The translations under genes were made by a program, and so were the position numbers. Of a DNA stretch of 15,417 bases, positions 6,693 through 14,833 are shown one piece after another (the stretch's first letter is position 1; each line of letters begins with the position of its first letter). Below the pieces are notes generated by a model that did no database searches, was not told the origin of the DNA, and saw only the letters and a program-made list of their open reading frames with translations. Origin of the DNA: Natronohydrobacter sp. (GTDB lineage Bacteria > Pseudomonadota > Alphaproteobacteria > Rhodobacterales > Rhodobacteraceae); NCBI GenBank assembly GCA_007117255.1, contig SKGU01000015.1, positions 1 to 15,417 on the forward strand, read 5' to 3'.

Positions 6693-6706
6693 CGCAACCA
6701 GTTGCG
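6693..6706. promoter_or_regulatory. Perfect palindrome CGCAAC-CA-GTTGCG between nikR and hupT
   Basis: Six-base perfect arms with a 2-base centre lie inside the 83-base divergent gap, 13 bases before the hupT start codon and 57 bases before nikR. It is not a NikR-type site (no GTATGA-N16-TCATAC) and not TTG-N5-CAA. A -10-like TAGAAT (6708-6713) follows directly, so a protein bound here could control hupT. The cognate factor is unknown. Confidence 0.5.
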
Positions 6707-6719
6707 TTAGAATGTTGCC

Positions 6720-8072
6720 ATGGAGCCAAATTTTCCGCCACTTGCCTCGACCTCACCGCTCATGGCGCATCTGGACACCCGCCTTGCCGATCAAACATGG
6801 GCCGATGTGATCGCAGCCATGGATCGCAATTATGCAGAACTGGTCGCCTATCAGGAACGGCTGGAAACGCAGAATACCGAACTGCAATCCATGCGCGGGT
6901 TTCTGGAATCAGTTCTGGCGTCGGTTTCAGATGTACTGATCGTTGCTTCGCGCCTTGGCAAAATAGAGCAGGTTTCGGCGTCGCTAACCTCACGCATGGG
7001 GCGGAATGCCGCGGCATTGCAAGGCGAGCAGACAGCCCGTCTGTTCACGCAGCCCTCGGCATTACAACATGCGCTGGACGATTGCCGTAGCAACCGCGCG
7101 CCCGTCTCGATCGAACTGGAACTGGACGCTGTGCCCGCCCCTATGCCCTATGAACTGGTGATCGCGCCGCGCCTTGATGACCGCGGCCGGGTCGCGGGTT
7201 TCGTACTGACCGGGCGGTCTGTGGGCGAATTGCGTCAGGCCTATGAGGCACTGGCCCATAGCCATGACGAGTTGAAGGCCATGCAGGGCCAGCTGGTGCG
7301 CAATGAAAAGCTGGCCTCGCTGGGACGGCTGCTGGCAGGCGTGGCGCATGAGTTGAATAACCCGATCAGCTTTGTCTACGCGAATGCCCATGCGCTGGAA
7401 CGCTACGCCGGCAAGTTCGAAACCTATTTCGACCGTGTGACCGACGGCGCAAGCCGTGAAGAATTGATCGCATTGCGTGAAGAGTTGCGCCTTGACCGCG
7501 AATTGCGCAACCTGCGCGAAGCGGTGCGCGGGGCACGCGACGGGGCCGAACGGGTGCGCGACATCGTGGCTGATCTGCGCCGACTGTCGGCGGATGGGTC
7601 AGGCGAAATCGCACAGTTTGACCTGGTCGAAGTCAGCCGCGTGGCCGCGAAATGGGTGCTGCGTGGGCGTGCTGAAGGTGTTGATCTTGTCCATGAGGGG
7701 TGTGACAGCCTGATGGTTCAGGGTCGCGCAGGCCATATCCAGCAAGTGGTGATGAACCTTGTTCAGAACGCTCTTGATGTTCTGGAGGGTCAGGAAGACG
7801 GGCGCGTAGTATTAAGCTGTACACAGGAAAATGGGCTTGCCGTGCTGCAAGTCGCCGATAACGGCCCCGGTATCGAACCTGATCTGGCTGCGATGATCTT
7901 TGACCCCTTCTTCACGACCAAGCCCGTCGGCAAAGGTACGGGTCTGGGCTTGTCAATCAGCCACAAGATTGCGCAGGAACATGGCGGCACTCTACGCCCC
8001 TGCCCGCAACAGCCGAACGGCGCCTGTTTCCGGCTGGAGCTGCCACTTGCCCCCGATGCGGAGGACGCATGA
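6720..8072 (+). CDS. hupT: H2-signalling sensor histidine kinase HupT
   Basis: A soluble kinase of 450 residues with no transmembrane segments. A coiled-coil-like N-terminus (about 35-62) precedes a PAS-like domain (about 62-165). The dimerisation/phosphoacceptor region has AGVAHELNNPISF with His210. The ATPase domain has the N-box MNLVQNALD (345-353), G1 DNGPGI (380-385), the F-box DPFFTT (395-400) and G2 GKGTGLGL (404-411). In R. capsulatus and Ralstonia eutropha (HoxJ) this kinase is held in check by the regulatory hydrogenase when H2 is present and otherwise phosphorylates HupR/HoxA. Its TGA overlaps the hupU ATG (ATGA), confirming the hupTUV order. No Shine-Dalgarno is visible before the ATG at 6720; a start at Met15 (6762) is possible but also lacks one. 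Confidence 0.93.
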   Translation: MEPNFPPLASTSPLMAHLDTRLADQTWADVIAAMDRNYAELVAYQERLETQNTELQSMRGFLESVLASVSDVLIVASRLGKIEQVSASLTSRMGRNAAALQGEQTARLFTQPSALQHALDDCRSNRAPVSIELELDAVPAPMPYELVIAPRLDDRGRVAGFVLTGRSVGELRQAYEALAHSHDELKAMQGQLVRNEKLASLGRLLAGVAHELNNPISFVYANAHALERYAGKFETYFDRVTDGASREELIALREELRLDRELRNLREAVRGARDGAERVRDIVADLRRLSADGSGEIAQFDLVEVSRVAAKWVLRGRAEGVDLVHEGCDSLMVQGRAGHIQQVVMNLVQNALDVLEGQEDGRVVLSCTQENGLAVLQVADNGPGIEPDLAAMIFDPFFTTKPVGKGTGLGLSISHKIAQEHGGTLRPCPQQPNGACFRLELPLAPDAEDA

Positions 8073-9061
8073 ACCTGCTCTGGCTTCAGGCCTCAGGCTG
8101 CGGTGGCTGCACCATGTCGCTGCTATGCGCTGAGAACCCTAACGTGTTCGATACGCTGGCCGATGCGGGTATCCGTGTCCTTTGGCACCCCGCACTCAGT
8201 GTTGAAACGGGCGCAGAGGTACGTGCGCTGCTGGGGCGGCTTGCCGCTGGCGAAGTAGCGCTAGACCTGCTGTGCATCGAAGGTGCCATCGCGCGCGGCC
8301 CGCGCGGCACGGGCCGCTTTCAGATGCTGACTGGCACAGGCCATTCCATGATGCACTGGGTGCAGGCACTGGCACCACGCGCGCGCCATGTCGTCGCGGT
8401 CGGGAGTTGCGCGGCCTTTGGCGGCGTGACAACAGCAGGCGACAATCCTTCCGATGCAGTGGGCATCCAGTATGAGGGCAGTCACATCGGGGGTCTGCTG
8501 GAGCCGGATTTCCGCGATCACGCTGGCCTGCCAGTCATCAATGTCGCGGGCTGCCCAACCCATCCGGGCTGGGTGCTGGAAACACTGATGCTGCTGAAAG
8601 CCGAAGAGATGCGCGCACAAGACCTTGACGGCTATGCCCGCCCGCGTTTCTTTGCCGATCATCTTGTCCATCACGGCTGCCCCAAGAATGAGTTTTACGA
8701 ATACAAGGCCAGTGCGCGCGACCTCTCCGAGATGGGCTGCATGATGGAGCATCTGGGCTGTATCGGCACGCAGGCCGTTGGCGATTGCAATATCCGGCCT
8801 TGGAACGGGTCAGGCTCTTGCACGTCGGGCGGCTATCCCTGCATCAACTGCACAGCGCCCGAATTCGAGAATCCGCGCCATGCTTTCACACAAACACCAA
8901 AACTCGCGGGCATCCCGGTGGGGTTGCCAACTGATATGCCCAAAGCGTGGTTCATGGCCCTTGCATCGCTGTCCAAGGCGGCAACGCCGGAACGGATCGC
9001 GCGCAATGCCGTGTCTGATCGCATCGATGTGCCGCCCACATTGCGAAAGCCTCGGCCATGA
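8069..9061 (+). CDS. hupU: Regulatory (H2-sensing) hydrogenase small subunit HupU
   Basis: A 330-residue FeS subunit of the cytoplasmic sensor hydrogenase (HoxB in R. eutropha). It begins at the catalytic core (QASGCGGCTMS, Cys11 and Cys14) with no Tat signal and no C-terminal anchor, as expected for the soluble sensor. Proximal-cluster positions have Gly where HupS has the two extra Cys (CGGC; SCAAFGG), so an ordinary [4Fe-4S] cluster is predicted. Further cluster motifs are NVAGCPTHPGW near 168, HHGCPKNEFYE near 204, GDCNIRPWNGSGSC near 238 and GGYPCINC near 257. The start overlaps the hupT stop (ATGA), with GGAGG at 8060-8064, and the end overlaps hupV (ATGA). Confidence 0.95.
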   Translation: MNLLWLQASGCGGCTMSLLCAENPNVFDTLADAGIRVLWHPALSVETGAEVRALLGRLAAGEVALDLLCIEGAIARGPRGTGRFQMLTGTGHSMMHWVQALAPRARHVVAVGSCAAFGGVTTAGDNPSDAVGIQYEGSHIGGLLEPDFRDHAGLPVINVAGCPTHPGWVLETLMLLKAEEMRAQDLDGYARPRFFADHLVHHGCPKNEFYEYKASARDLSEMGCMMEHLGCIGTQAVGDCNIRPWNGSGSCTSGGYPCINCTAPEFENPRHAFTQTPKLAGIPVGLPTDMPKAWFMALASLSKAATPERIARNAVSDRIDVPPTLRKPRP

Positions 9062-10491
9062 GTGCCGCAAAACTGGTGGTCGGCCCCTTTAACCGTGTCG
9101 AGGGCGATCTGGAGGTGCATCTGGACATAAGCGACGGGGTTGTTTCCAGCGCGAAGGTCAATGCGCCGCTCTATCGCGGGTTTGAGCGGATGCTGGAAGG
9201 GCGCGACCCGTGCGATGCGCTGACGATCACGCCGCGCATCTGCGGCATATGTTCGATCAGCCAATCCGCCGCCGCCGCCCGCGCGCTGGGCGCGGCTATG
9301 GGCCTGCGCCCGACCCCGCAGGGCGAAAGCATGGCGGCGCTGATCCATGCAGTTGAAAATGTCAGCGATCATTTGACGCATTTCTATCTGTTCTTCATGC
9401 CCGATTTCGCCCGCCCGGCCTATGCCAGCCATGACTGGCATGACAAGGTATTGCAGCGTTTCACCGCCATGGAAGGGTCTGGCGCGCGTGCTGCAGTCGA
9501 GGCCCGCGCAAGCCTGATGCACATTCTGGGACTGATGGCAGGAAAATGGCCGCATACTCTGGCCATTCAGCCCGGTGGTGTGACCCGGACCCCAACACCC
9601 GCTGAACGCATGCGCATTCTGTCCAGCTTGCGCAGTTTCCGGCGGTTTCTGGAACGTGATCTGTTCGGTGCCGCATTGGAAGACTTTACCGCCCTGCCCT
9701 CGCAAGATGCGCTGCTGGACTGGCACAAAGGCGATGCGGGGTTGTTTCTGCGCGCGGCTGCCAGCCTGGAACTCTGGCGGATGGGCCAGGGCGCCGGGAG
9801 ATATCTGAGCTTCGGCGCCTATCCAATGGCTGATGGTCACGGCTTCGCGCGCGGTATATGGCAGGATGACGCATTGGCAGATGTGACACTGGATACGATT
9901 CAAGAGGACGTCAGCCATGCGTGGATGTTGGGGGCCGCCGCGCACCCGGCGCGCGGCCTGACCGAACCCGATGAGGATATGCGCGCGCCCGGCTATAGCT
10001 GGTGCAAGGCCCCGCGCTTATCGGGCCTGCCAATGGAATGCGGCGCGCTGGCACGACAGGTGGTTGATGGCCAGCCCCTCGCGCGCGATCTTGCAGCAAA
10101 AGGCGGTGGCGTGCTGGCGCGGGTGGGCGCGCGGCTGCTGGAAATCGCCCGCACCCAAATCCTGATGGAAGATCTGGCGCATGCGATCGAGCCTTCGGCG
10201 CAATTCATGACGCAAGGCGATGTCCCCGCGCAAGGCGAAGGTGCAGGGTTGGTAGAGGCCGCGCGCGGCGCGCTGGGGCATTGGCTGCGCATCGAGGGCG
10301 GGCGGATCGTATCTTATCAGATCATCGCGCCCACAACCTGGAATTTCAGCCCGCGCGACAGCGCAGGCGTGCCCGGTCCGCTGGAAGCGGCGCTGGTCGG
10401 GGCCAAAGTCGCAAAATCCGAGGAAACCCCACTGTCAGTGCAGCATATTGTGCGCAGCTTTGACCCATGTATGGTTTGCACAGTGCATTGA
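9058..10491 (+). CDS. hupV: Regulatory (H2-sensing) hydrogenase large subunit HupV
   Basis: Active-site subunit (477 aa) of the H2 sensor (HoxC in R. eutropha). The N-terminal nickel-binding motif is RICGIC (60-65) and the C-terminal one is DPCMVCTVH, which is the very end of the protein. Catalytic large subunits carry a cleavable peptide after this His; regulatory ones lack it, so no maturation protease is needed. Ile64 and Phe112 occupy the gas-channel positions of HoxC Ile62 and Phe110, the bulky pair linked to O2 insensitivity of the sensor, whereas HupL here has Val76 and Leu124. It overlaps hupU by 4 bases and precedes hypF by 39 bases, as in R. capsulatus hupTUV-hypF. Confidence 0.96.
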   Translation: MSAAKLVVGPFNRVEGDLEVHLDISDGVVSSAKVNAPLYRGFERMLEGRDPCDALTITPRICGICSISQSAAAARALGAAMGLRPTPQGESMAALIHAVENVSDHLTHFYLFFMPDFARPAYASHDWHDKVLQRFTAMEGSGARAAVEARASLMHILGLMAGKWPHTLAIQPGGVTRTPTPAERMRILSSLRSFRRFLERDLFGAALEDFTALPSQDALLDWHKGDAGLFLRAAASLELWRMGQGAGRYLSFGAYPMADGHGFARGIWQDDALADVTLDTIQEDVSHAWMLGAAAHPARGLTEPDEDMRAPGYSWCKAPRLSGLPMECGALARQVVDGQPLARDLAAKGGGVLARVGARLLEIARTQILMEDLAHAIEPSAQFMTQGDVPAQGEGAGLVEAARGALGHWLRIEGGRIVSYQIIAPTTWNFSPRDSAGVPGPLEAALVGAKVAKSEETPLSVQHIVRSFDPCMVCTVH

Positions 10492-10530
10492 GCCAACGGG
10501 GACGGCGCACTCCAAACACGAAAGCGCGAC

Positions 10531-12783
10531 ATGACGCAAATTTGCAGGATCAGGGTCAAAGGTCAGGTGCAAGGCGTCGGATTTCGCCCTTTCGTCTGGG
10601 TGCTCGCGCAGCGGCTTGGCCTGAATGGCTGGGTTCTGAATGACGCAAGCGGGGTTCTGATCGAAGCACAGGGCGCAGAAATGCCTGCGTTCTTAGTGGC
10701 TCTGCGAACCGAGGCCCCACCATTGGCCCGCGTTGATGCGCTTGACGTTGAACCCCTGCAAAGCGCCGATCTGCCCGGCGGGTTCGAGATACGCGCCAGC
10801 GCTGGCGGGGCCATACGCACGCGCGTGACGCCAGATGCCGCGACCTGCCCTGACTGTCTGGCTGAAATCCGCGACCCCTCGGCGCGGCGCTTTGGCTATG
10901 CCTTTACCAATTGCACCCATTGCGGGCCACGCTTTTCGATCCTGCGCAGCTTGCCCTATGACCGCGCTCAGACAACCATGGCGGGTTTCACGATGTGCGC
11001 CGCCTGCAACGCCGAATACAGCGACCCCGCCGATCGACGCTTTCATGCGCAACCCATCGCCTGCCCTGATTGCGGCCCACAGCTTTGGTTCGAGAGCGGC
11101 GGCGAAAGGGTCGCAGGTGATGCCATTGCAATGGCCGCCATGGCGCTGAAAGCGGGTCACATTCTGGCCATCAAGGGCATCGGGGGTTTTCATCTGGCCT
11201 GTGATGCACGCTCGGAAAAGTCCGTTGCGCTGCTGCGCAAGCGCAAGCACCGCCCGACAAAGCCCTTTGCCCTGATGGGCACGCTGGAGATAATCGCGCA
11301 GAGTTGCGCCACAACACCCGCCGCGCGCAACCTGCTGCAAGGCCCCGCCGCGCCGATTGTCTTGCTGGAACGGAAGGCACGTGACCATCTGGCGGCTTCA
11401 ATCGCACCCGGAAGCCCGGCTCTGGGCTGGATGCTGCCCTATACGCCGCTGCATCATCTGCTGATGGATGCGGTCAAGGCCCCTCTGGTCATGACATCTG
11501 CCAACCTGTCGGGCGAGCCGCAGGTGATCTGCAACGCCGATGCGCGCGCCAAACTGGCGCAGTTCGCAGACGGCTTTGTGATGCATGACCGCGATATCGC
11601 CCGCAGACTGGATGATTCCGTCGAGCGTGTAACACCCGGCGGCCCGACGATCCTGCGCCATGCAAGAGGGCGCGCGCCCAACACCTGCCCTTTGCCACCC
11701 GGCTTTGACGATGCGCCGCATGTTCTGGCCATGGGTGGGCAGATGAAAGGCGCATTCTGCCTGACCCGCGATGGTGAAGCCTTGCTGTCGCATCATCTGG
11801 GCGATCTGGACGACGCGCTGACATGGGACGAATATGAAAAGGCGCTTGGCGATTATGCGGCCCTGTTCGACCACCAGCCGCAACGGGTCGCAGTCGATGC
11901 GCATGAGGGCTTTCGCGCCACGCAGGCGGGCCGTGCGATGGGGCTTGAGGTCACGCCAGTCTATCATCATCATGCGCATCTTGCAGCCTGTCTGGGCGAG
12001 AATGGCTGGCCGCGTGACGGTGGCAAAGTCGCTGCAATCGTTCTCGACGGGCTTGGACTGGGGCCAGACGGCACGATATGGGGCGGTGAGTTGCTGCTGG
12101 GCGATTACGCAAGCTTCGAGCGTGTCGCATGGATACAGCCCGCGCCCCTTGCCGGTGGCGATGCCGCGCAGAGCGAGCCATGGCGCAACGCGCTTGTGCG
12201 ACTGGATGCGGCGGGTCTGGCACATATGGCGGACAAGCTGTTTCCTGACGCGCCGCGCGCGCTGGTCCGTCATGCCTGTGCGTCAGGGCTGAATGCCCCC
12301 CTGTCCAGCTCTGCGGGGCGGCTGTTCGACGCAGTTGCAGCCATCCTGGACGTTTGCCCGGCCCGCCAAAGCCATGAGGCAGAGGCCGCAATGGCATTGG
12401 AAGCGCTCGCAATCGCCAGCCCAGGGGCAGAGCCCTATATGTTGCGTGATGCGCCAGAAATCCCGATTGCACCCCTTTTCGCAACAATATGTGAGGATCT
12501 GAAGGGCGGCGTCGGAAAGGCGCAGATTGCTGCGAGGTTTCACGCGACTTTGGCAGAGTGCTTTGCCCGTCGCGCGCGCCGCTTGCTGGATGAAGGCCAG
12601 GCATCGGCTGTGGTGCTGACAGGCGGCTGTTTTCAGAATGTCGTCTTGCTGGATTATATGTCACAGGCCTTGCGCGGCCTGCGCGTTCTCAGCCACCAAA
12701 AACTGCCTGCCAATGACGGCAGCCTCGCTTTCGGGCAAGCGCTTGTTGTCTGTGCAAGTCCGAAAACACCTGAGCGAAGCTAA
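10531..12783 (+). CDS. hypF: Carbamoyltransferase HypF, cyanide-ligand synthesis for [NiFe]-hydrogenase
   Basis: A 750-residue maturation enzyme that activates carbamoyl phosphate and transfers the carbamoyl group to the C-terminal Cys of HypE, the precursor of the CN ligands on the active-site iron. Domains in order: acylphosphatase (VQGVGFRPFV, 13-22), two zinc-finger pairs (Cys106/109 with 128/131; Cys156/159 with 178/181), a YrdC/Sua5-like domain (about 200-380, with KGIGGFHLACDA and KRKHRPTKPFALM), and a Kae1-like carbamoyltransferase domain with the metal motif HHHAH (479-483) and a late TGGCFQN. All key residues are present and length is normal. It is probably cotranscribed with hupTUV. 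The other hyp genes are not in the window. Confidence 0.97.
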   Translation: MTQICRIRVKGQVQGVGFRPFVWVLAQRLGLNGWVLNDASGVLIEAQGAEMPAFLVALRTEAPPLARVDALDVEPLQSADLPGGFEIRASAGGAIRTRVTPDAATCPDCLAEIRDPSARRFGYAFTNCTHCGPRFSILRSLPYDRAQTTMAGFTMCAACNAEYSDPADRRFHAQPIACPDCGPQLWFESGGERVAGDAIAMAAMALKAGHILAIKGIGGFHLACDARSEKSVALLRKRKHRPTKPFALMGTLEIIAQSCATTPAARNLLQGPAAPIVLLERKARDHLAASIAPGSPALGWMLPYTPLHHLLMDAVKAPLVMTSANLSGEPQVICNADARAKLAQFADGFVMHDRDIARRLDDSVERVTPGGPTILRHARGRAPNTCPLPPGFDDAPHVLAMGGQMKGAFCLTRDGEALLSHHLGDLDDALTWDEYEKALGDYAALFDHQPQRVAVDAHEGFRATQAGRAMGLEVTPVYHHHAHLAACLGENGWPRDGGKVAAIVLDGLGLGPDGTIWGGELLLGDYASFERVAWIQPAPLAGGDAAQSEPWRNALVRLDAAGLAHMADKLFPDAPRALVRHACASGLNAPLSSSAGRLFDAVAAILDVCPARQSHEAEAAMALEALAIASPGAEPYMLRDAPEIPIAPLFATICEDLKGGVGKAQIAARFHATLAECFARRARRLLDEGQASAVVLTGGCFQNVVLLDYMSQALRGLRVLSHQKLPANDGSLAFGQALVVCASPKTPERS

Positions 12784-12794
12784 GAGCGCAACCT

Positions 12795-12819
12795 TGAAGC
12801 TCAGCCTGATCAGGCTTCA
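12795..12819. terminator. Hairpin between convergent hypF and amidohydrolase genes
   Basis: A 25-base stretch contains the perfect 12-base palindrome GCCTGATCAGGC (12804-12815), flanked by TGAAGC and GCTTCA arms. It lies in the 33-base gap between two convergent genes and includes the amidohydrolase stop codon. Placement suits a bidirectional terminator, but there is no run of T on either side, so it is not a classic intrinsic terminator. Confidence 0.4.
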
Positions 12820-14073
12820 CGGCGTCCCGCTGCCTGCCGCGAGGTTTGGCACATGATAGTCTTGCAATGTGCCACACAAAACATCAATCGCTGCGGACAT
12901 TGCCACTGGATCGACACTTTCCATCGGGTGATGGCTGATACCGTCATTGCATCGCGTAAACAACATGCCGACCGGGCACAGGTCAGCCATTGCAGAGGTG
13001 TCATGCGTCGCCCCGGACGGCAAGTATGCTACATCGTGGCCCAATGCCGAGATGGCTTGCGCCAGTTGCGCCTGCAACTCTTGCGCACAAGGGGTTGCCG
13101 CTTGTGCATATGTCCGCGTGATTGCAAGCTGTAGGTTGCGGCGGGCGGCTATCTCTGATGCGGTCTGGGACAGCTTTTTTCCTGCATCTTCGCGCAGGTC
13201 GTCCAAGGGTGCACGCAATTCCAGTGTCAACGCAACCTCACCCGGAACGGCATTCACTGCGCCTGGTCTGACCTGCATCGTGCCCACATTGGCCAATAGT
13301 CCGTCCGTTTCTTGCGCCAGGGCCTCCACCGCAAGCACAAGTTCTGCAGCGCCAGCCAATGCATCATGGCGCAATTCCATTGGCAGTGTGCCAGCATGTG
13401 CGGCCATGCCGGTCAGTGTGACGCTATGCCGTTCGATTCCGCAAATGGCAGTGACAATGCCGATTGCGTGACCTGCGTTCTCAAGCACAGGCCCCTGTTC
13501 GAGATGCGCCTCGATCCAGCCCAGTATTTCCTTTGGTTCACGTTTCAGACCGGGCAGCTTATCAGGGTCGAGGCCGAACTGTTTCATGGCTTGGCGCAGG
13601 GAAATGCCGTCACGGTCCCGAAGATCCAGTGCTGCCATGTCAAACGTGCCCGCCAAAGCACGCGGCCCCATTAACGCGGTGGGAAAGCGCACGCCCTCTT
13701 CATCCGCGAAGGCCAGAACCTCGACTGAAAAAGGAAGCGCCCGTCCATCCGCCTGTAACTTCTGAAGCGCAAGGACCGGCAACACAACGCCCATGATCCC
13801 ATCATAGCCACCGCCCTCGCGGACAGAATCCTGATGTGATCCCATCAAGAGGGTTGGCGCATCCTCCGGTCCTTCCAGCCGCCCGATCAACGTGCCCGCA
13901 GCATCCAGTGAGACAGTCAGCCCGGCTGATTCCATCAACTCTGTCAGAACATCCAGGGCCGCGCGGTGTTCCTTCGTGAAAGGCAGTCGGGTCACACCCG
14001 GCCCAGCTTCAGAGCATAGCGCAAGACGGTCCAGCCAGCTTTGGGCGACGTCACCCGTTGTAATGTCAGTCAT
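12817..14073 (-). CDS. M20-family zinc amidohydrolase (allantoate / N-carbamoyl-amino-acid hydrolase type)
   Basis: A 418-residue cytoplasmic metallo-amidase. The di-metal motifs of the AllC / N-carbamoyl-L-amino acid hydrolase branch are all visible: GSHQDSV (His80), GGGYDGIMGV (Asp91), ADEEGVRF (Glu125-Glu126), EAHLEQGPVLE (His190) and GISHHPMESV (His381/382), plus SGATHDTSAM near 354. The dimerisation lid (about 210-325) includes GMAAHAGTLPM. The family removes a carbamoyl or ureido group from N-carbamoyl or ureido acids; the exact substrate cannot be read from the sequence. The ATG at 14073 was chosen because GGAG lies 7 bases upstream and the protein then has normal length; it overlaps the stop of the DUF1028 gene by 8 bases. 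Proximity to a DUF1028 gene and a peptide-type ABC transporter suggests degradation of an imported amide or peptide-like compound. Confidence 0.9.
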   Translation of the reverse strand: MTDITTGDVAQSWLDRLALCSEAGPGVTRLPFTKEHRAALDVLTELMESAGLTVSLDAAGTLIGRLEGPEDAPTLLMGSHQDSVREGGGYDGIMGVVLPVLALQKLQADGRALPFSVEVLAFADEEGVRFPTALMGPRALAGTFDMAALDLRDRDGISLRQAMKQFGLDPDKLPGLKREPKEILGWIEAHLEQGPVLENAGHAIGIVTAICGIERHSVTLTGMAAHAGTLPMELRHDALAGAAELVLAVEALAQETDGLLANVGTMQVRPGAVNAVPGEVALTLELRAPLDDLREDAGKKLSQTASEIAARRNLQLAITRTYAQAATPCAQELQAQLAQAISALGHDVAYLPSGATHDTSAMADLCPVGMLFTRCNDGISHHPMESVDPVAMSAAIDVLCGTLQDYHVPNLAAGSGTP

Positions 14074-14728
14074 GTCCGCGCTCCGGGTCACTGCGTGTTG
14101 GCACTGTGGGCAACCATTTTGCATAGTCGCCAGTTTGGCTGCGTCGAAACAGCTCATCCAGCGCGCCGATCGGGTTCTCGGCCCAATCCACCCGCAGACT
14201 GAGGGGGGCGGCGTCATTCGATACGACAAGCAAAGCTGCGGATTGCAGCCCTCTTGTATCGCCGCCGGCAGCTTCCGCAGCCGCCAACGCCGCTATCAGG
14301 CGTTGCGCAATATTGCCCGCTGCGTGAAGATATGTGTCGCGCAGCGCTTCCAGAACTTGGGGCCCTGCTAATAGATTGCCTGACACCACCAGCCCCGGTG
14401 CGATTAGGGCGCCTTTCCAGTCAGTATTCAAGGCGCCCGTATGGCAAGCGGCGCCTCCGGTCCGATCGAGGGCGGCCAGTTGTCGCCAGTCACGCCCACG
14501 ATCAGCGGAGGTGAGCTGTTCAACAGTTGCTTGAGCGCCGTGCCCATGTCGCATCAGACTAAGTGCGTCCTCACCCCAAAGTGTCGAAGGGGCGGCCCCT
14601 TGCGATGCGGACAATCCTGCGCGCGAATCGCCCCGCAGAACCCAGCCACCGACACAAAGAGACCCTGTTGCTGCTGCACCGCCAAACGCGCCGCTGCTCA
14701 AATCTTGCGCAAGAATCGAAAAGGTCAT
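14066..14728 (-). CDS. DUF1028-family protein (Ntn-hydrolase-like fold), function unknown
   Basis: A 220-residue protein that starts MTFSILAQDLSSGAFGGA, the signature N-terminus of DUF1028 proteins (MTFSI.A.D..TG..G.A). The family has an N-terminal-nucleophile-hydrolase-like fold in a solved structure, but no established reaction. Members often sit beside amidohydrolases and ABC transporters, as here. The body contains ATVEQLTSAD, the WRQLAALDRTG stretch and NLLAGPQVLEAL, all typical of the family. No signal peptide is seen, so it should be cytoplasmic. The ATG at 14728 has AGGAAG 7 bases upstream. Its stop overlaps the start of the M20 amidohydrolase by 8 bases, so the two are cotranscribed and may act on the same substrate (inference). 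Confidence 0.85.
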   Translation of the reverse strand: MTFSILAQDLSSGAFGGAAATGSLCVGGWVLRGDSRAGLSASQGAAPSTLWGEDALSLMRHGHGAQATVEQLTSADRGRDWRQLAALDRTGGAACHTGALNTDWKGALIAPGLVVSGNLLAGPQVLEALRDTYLHAAGNIAQRLIAALAAAEAAGGDTRGLQSAALLVVSNDAAPLSLRVDWAENPIGALDELFRRSQTGDYAKWLPTVPTRSDPERGHD

Positions 14729-14753
14729 GTCTTTGCTTCCTAACTTTTCTCCA

Positions 14754-14797
14754 ATTTATCATGAAAATTTTGACGAATGCAAATTATCATGATAAAT
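14754..14797. promoter_or_regulatory. Divergent promoters inside an 11-bp inverted repeat (ATTTATCATGA-N22-TCATGATAAAT)
   Basis: Perfect 11-base inverted arms lie at 14754-14764 and 14787-14797 in an AT-rich gap of 105 bases. Rightward promoter: -35 TTGACG (14770-14775), 17 bases, extended -10 TGATAAATA (14790-14798). Leftward promoter: -35 TTGCAT (14782-14777), 18 bases, extended -10 TGATAAATT (14761-14753). The two -35 boxes are back to back and each extended -10 lies in one arm. The right arm is also part of the perfect 12-base palindrome TTATCATGATAA (14784-14795), which has no promoter reason to exist and may be an operator. The regulator is unknown. Confidence 0.6.
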
Positions 14798-14833
14798 AGA
14801 CGGAAAGAAACTCAACAACAGGGAGTGCCGGAT

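Noticed and set aside
6637..6719. A second NikR operator between nikR and hupT
   Set aside because: I looked for GTATGA-N16-TCATAC; only a lone GTATGG-like half site is present, without a matching partner at the right spacing.
8833..9945. Open frame of 370 codons on the minus strand opposite hupU and hupV
   Set aside because: It is antisense to well-supported genes, has low-complexity content and no family motif; it is a by-product of codon usage.
11398..12273. Open frame of 291 codons on the minus strand inside hypF
   Set aside because: hypF is complete with all domains in the other strand; the frame has no ribosome-binding site or recognisable domain.
14074..14229. 52-residue N-terminal extension of the M20 amidohydrolase
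   Set aside because: It lies wholly inside the DUF1028 gene, and the start at 14073 has a good ribosome-binding site and natural family length.
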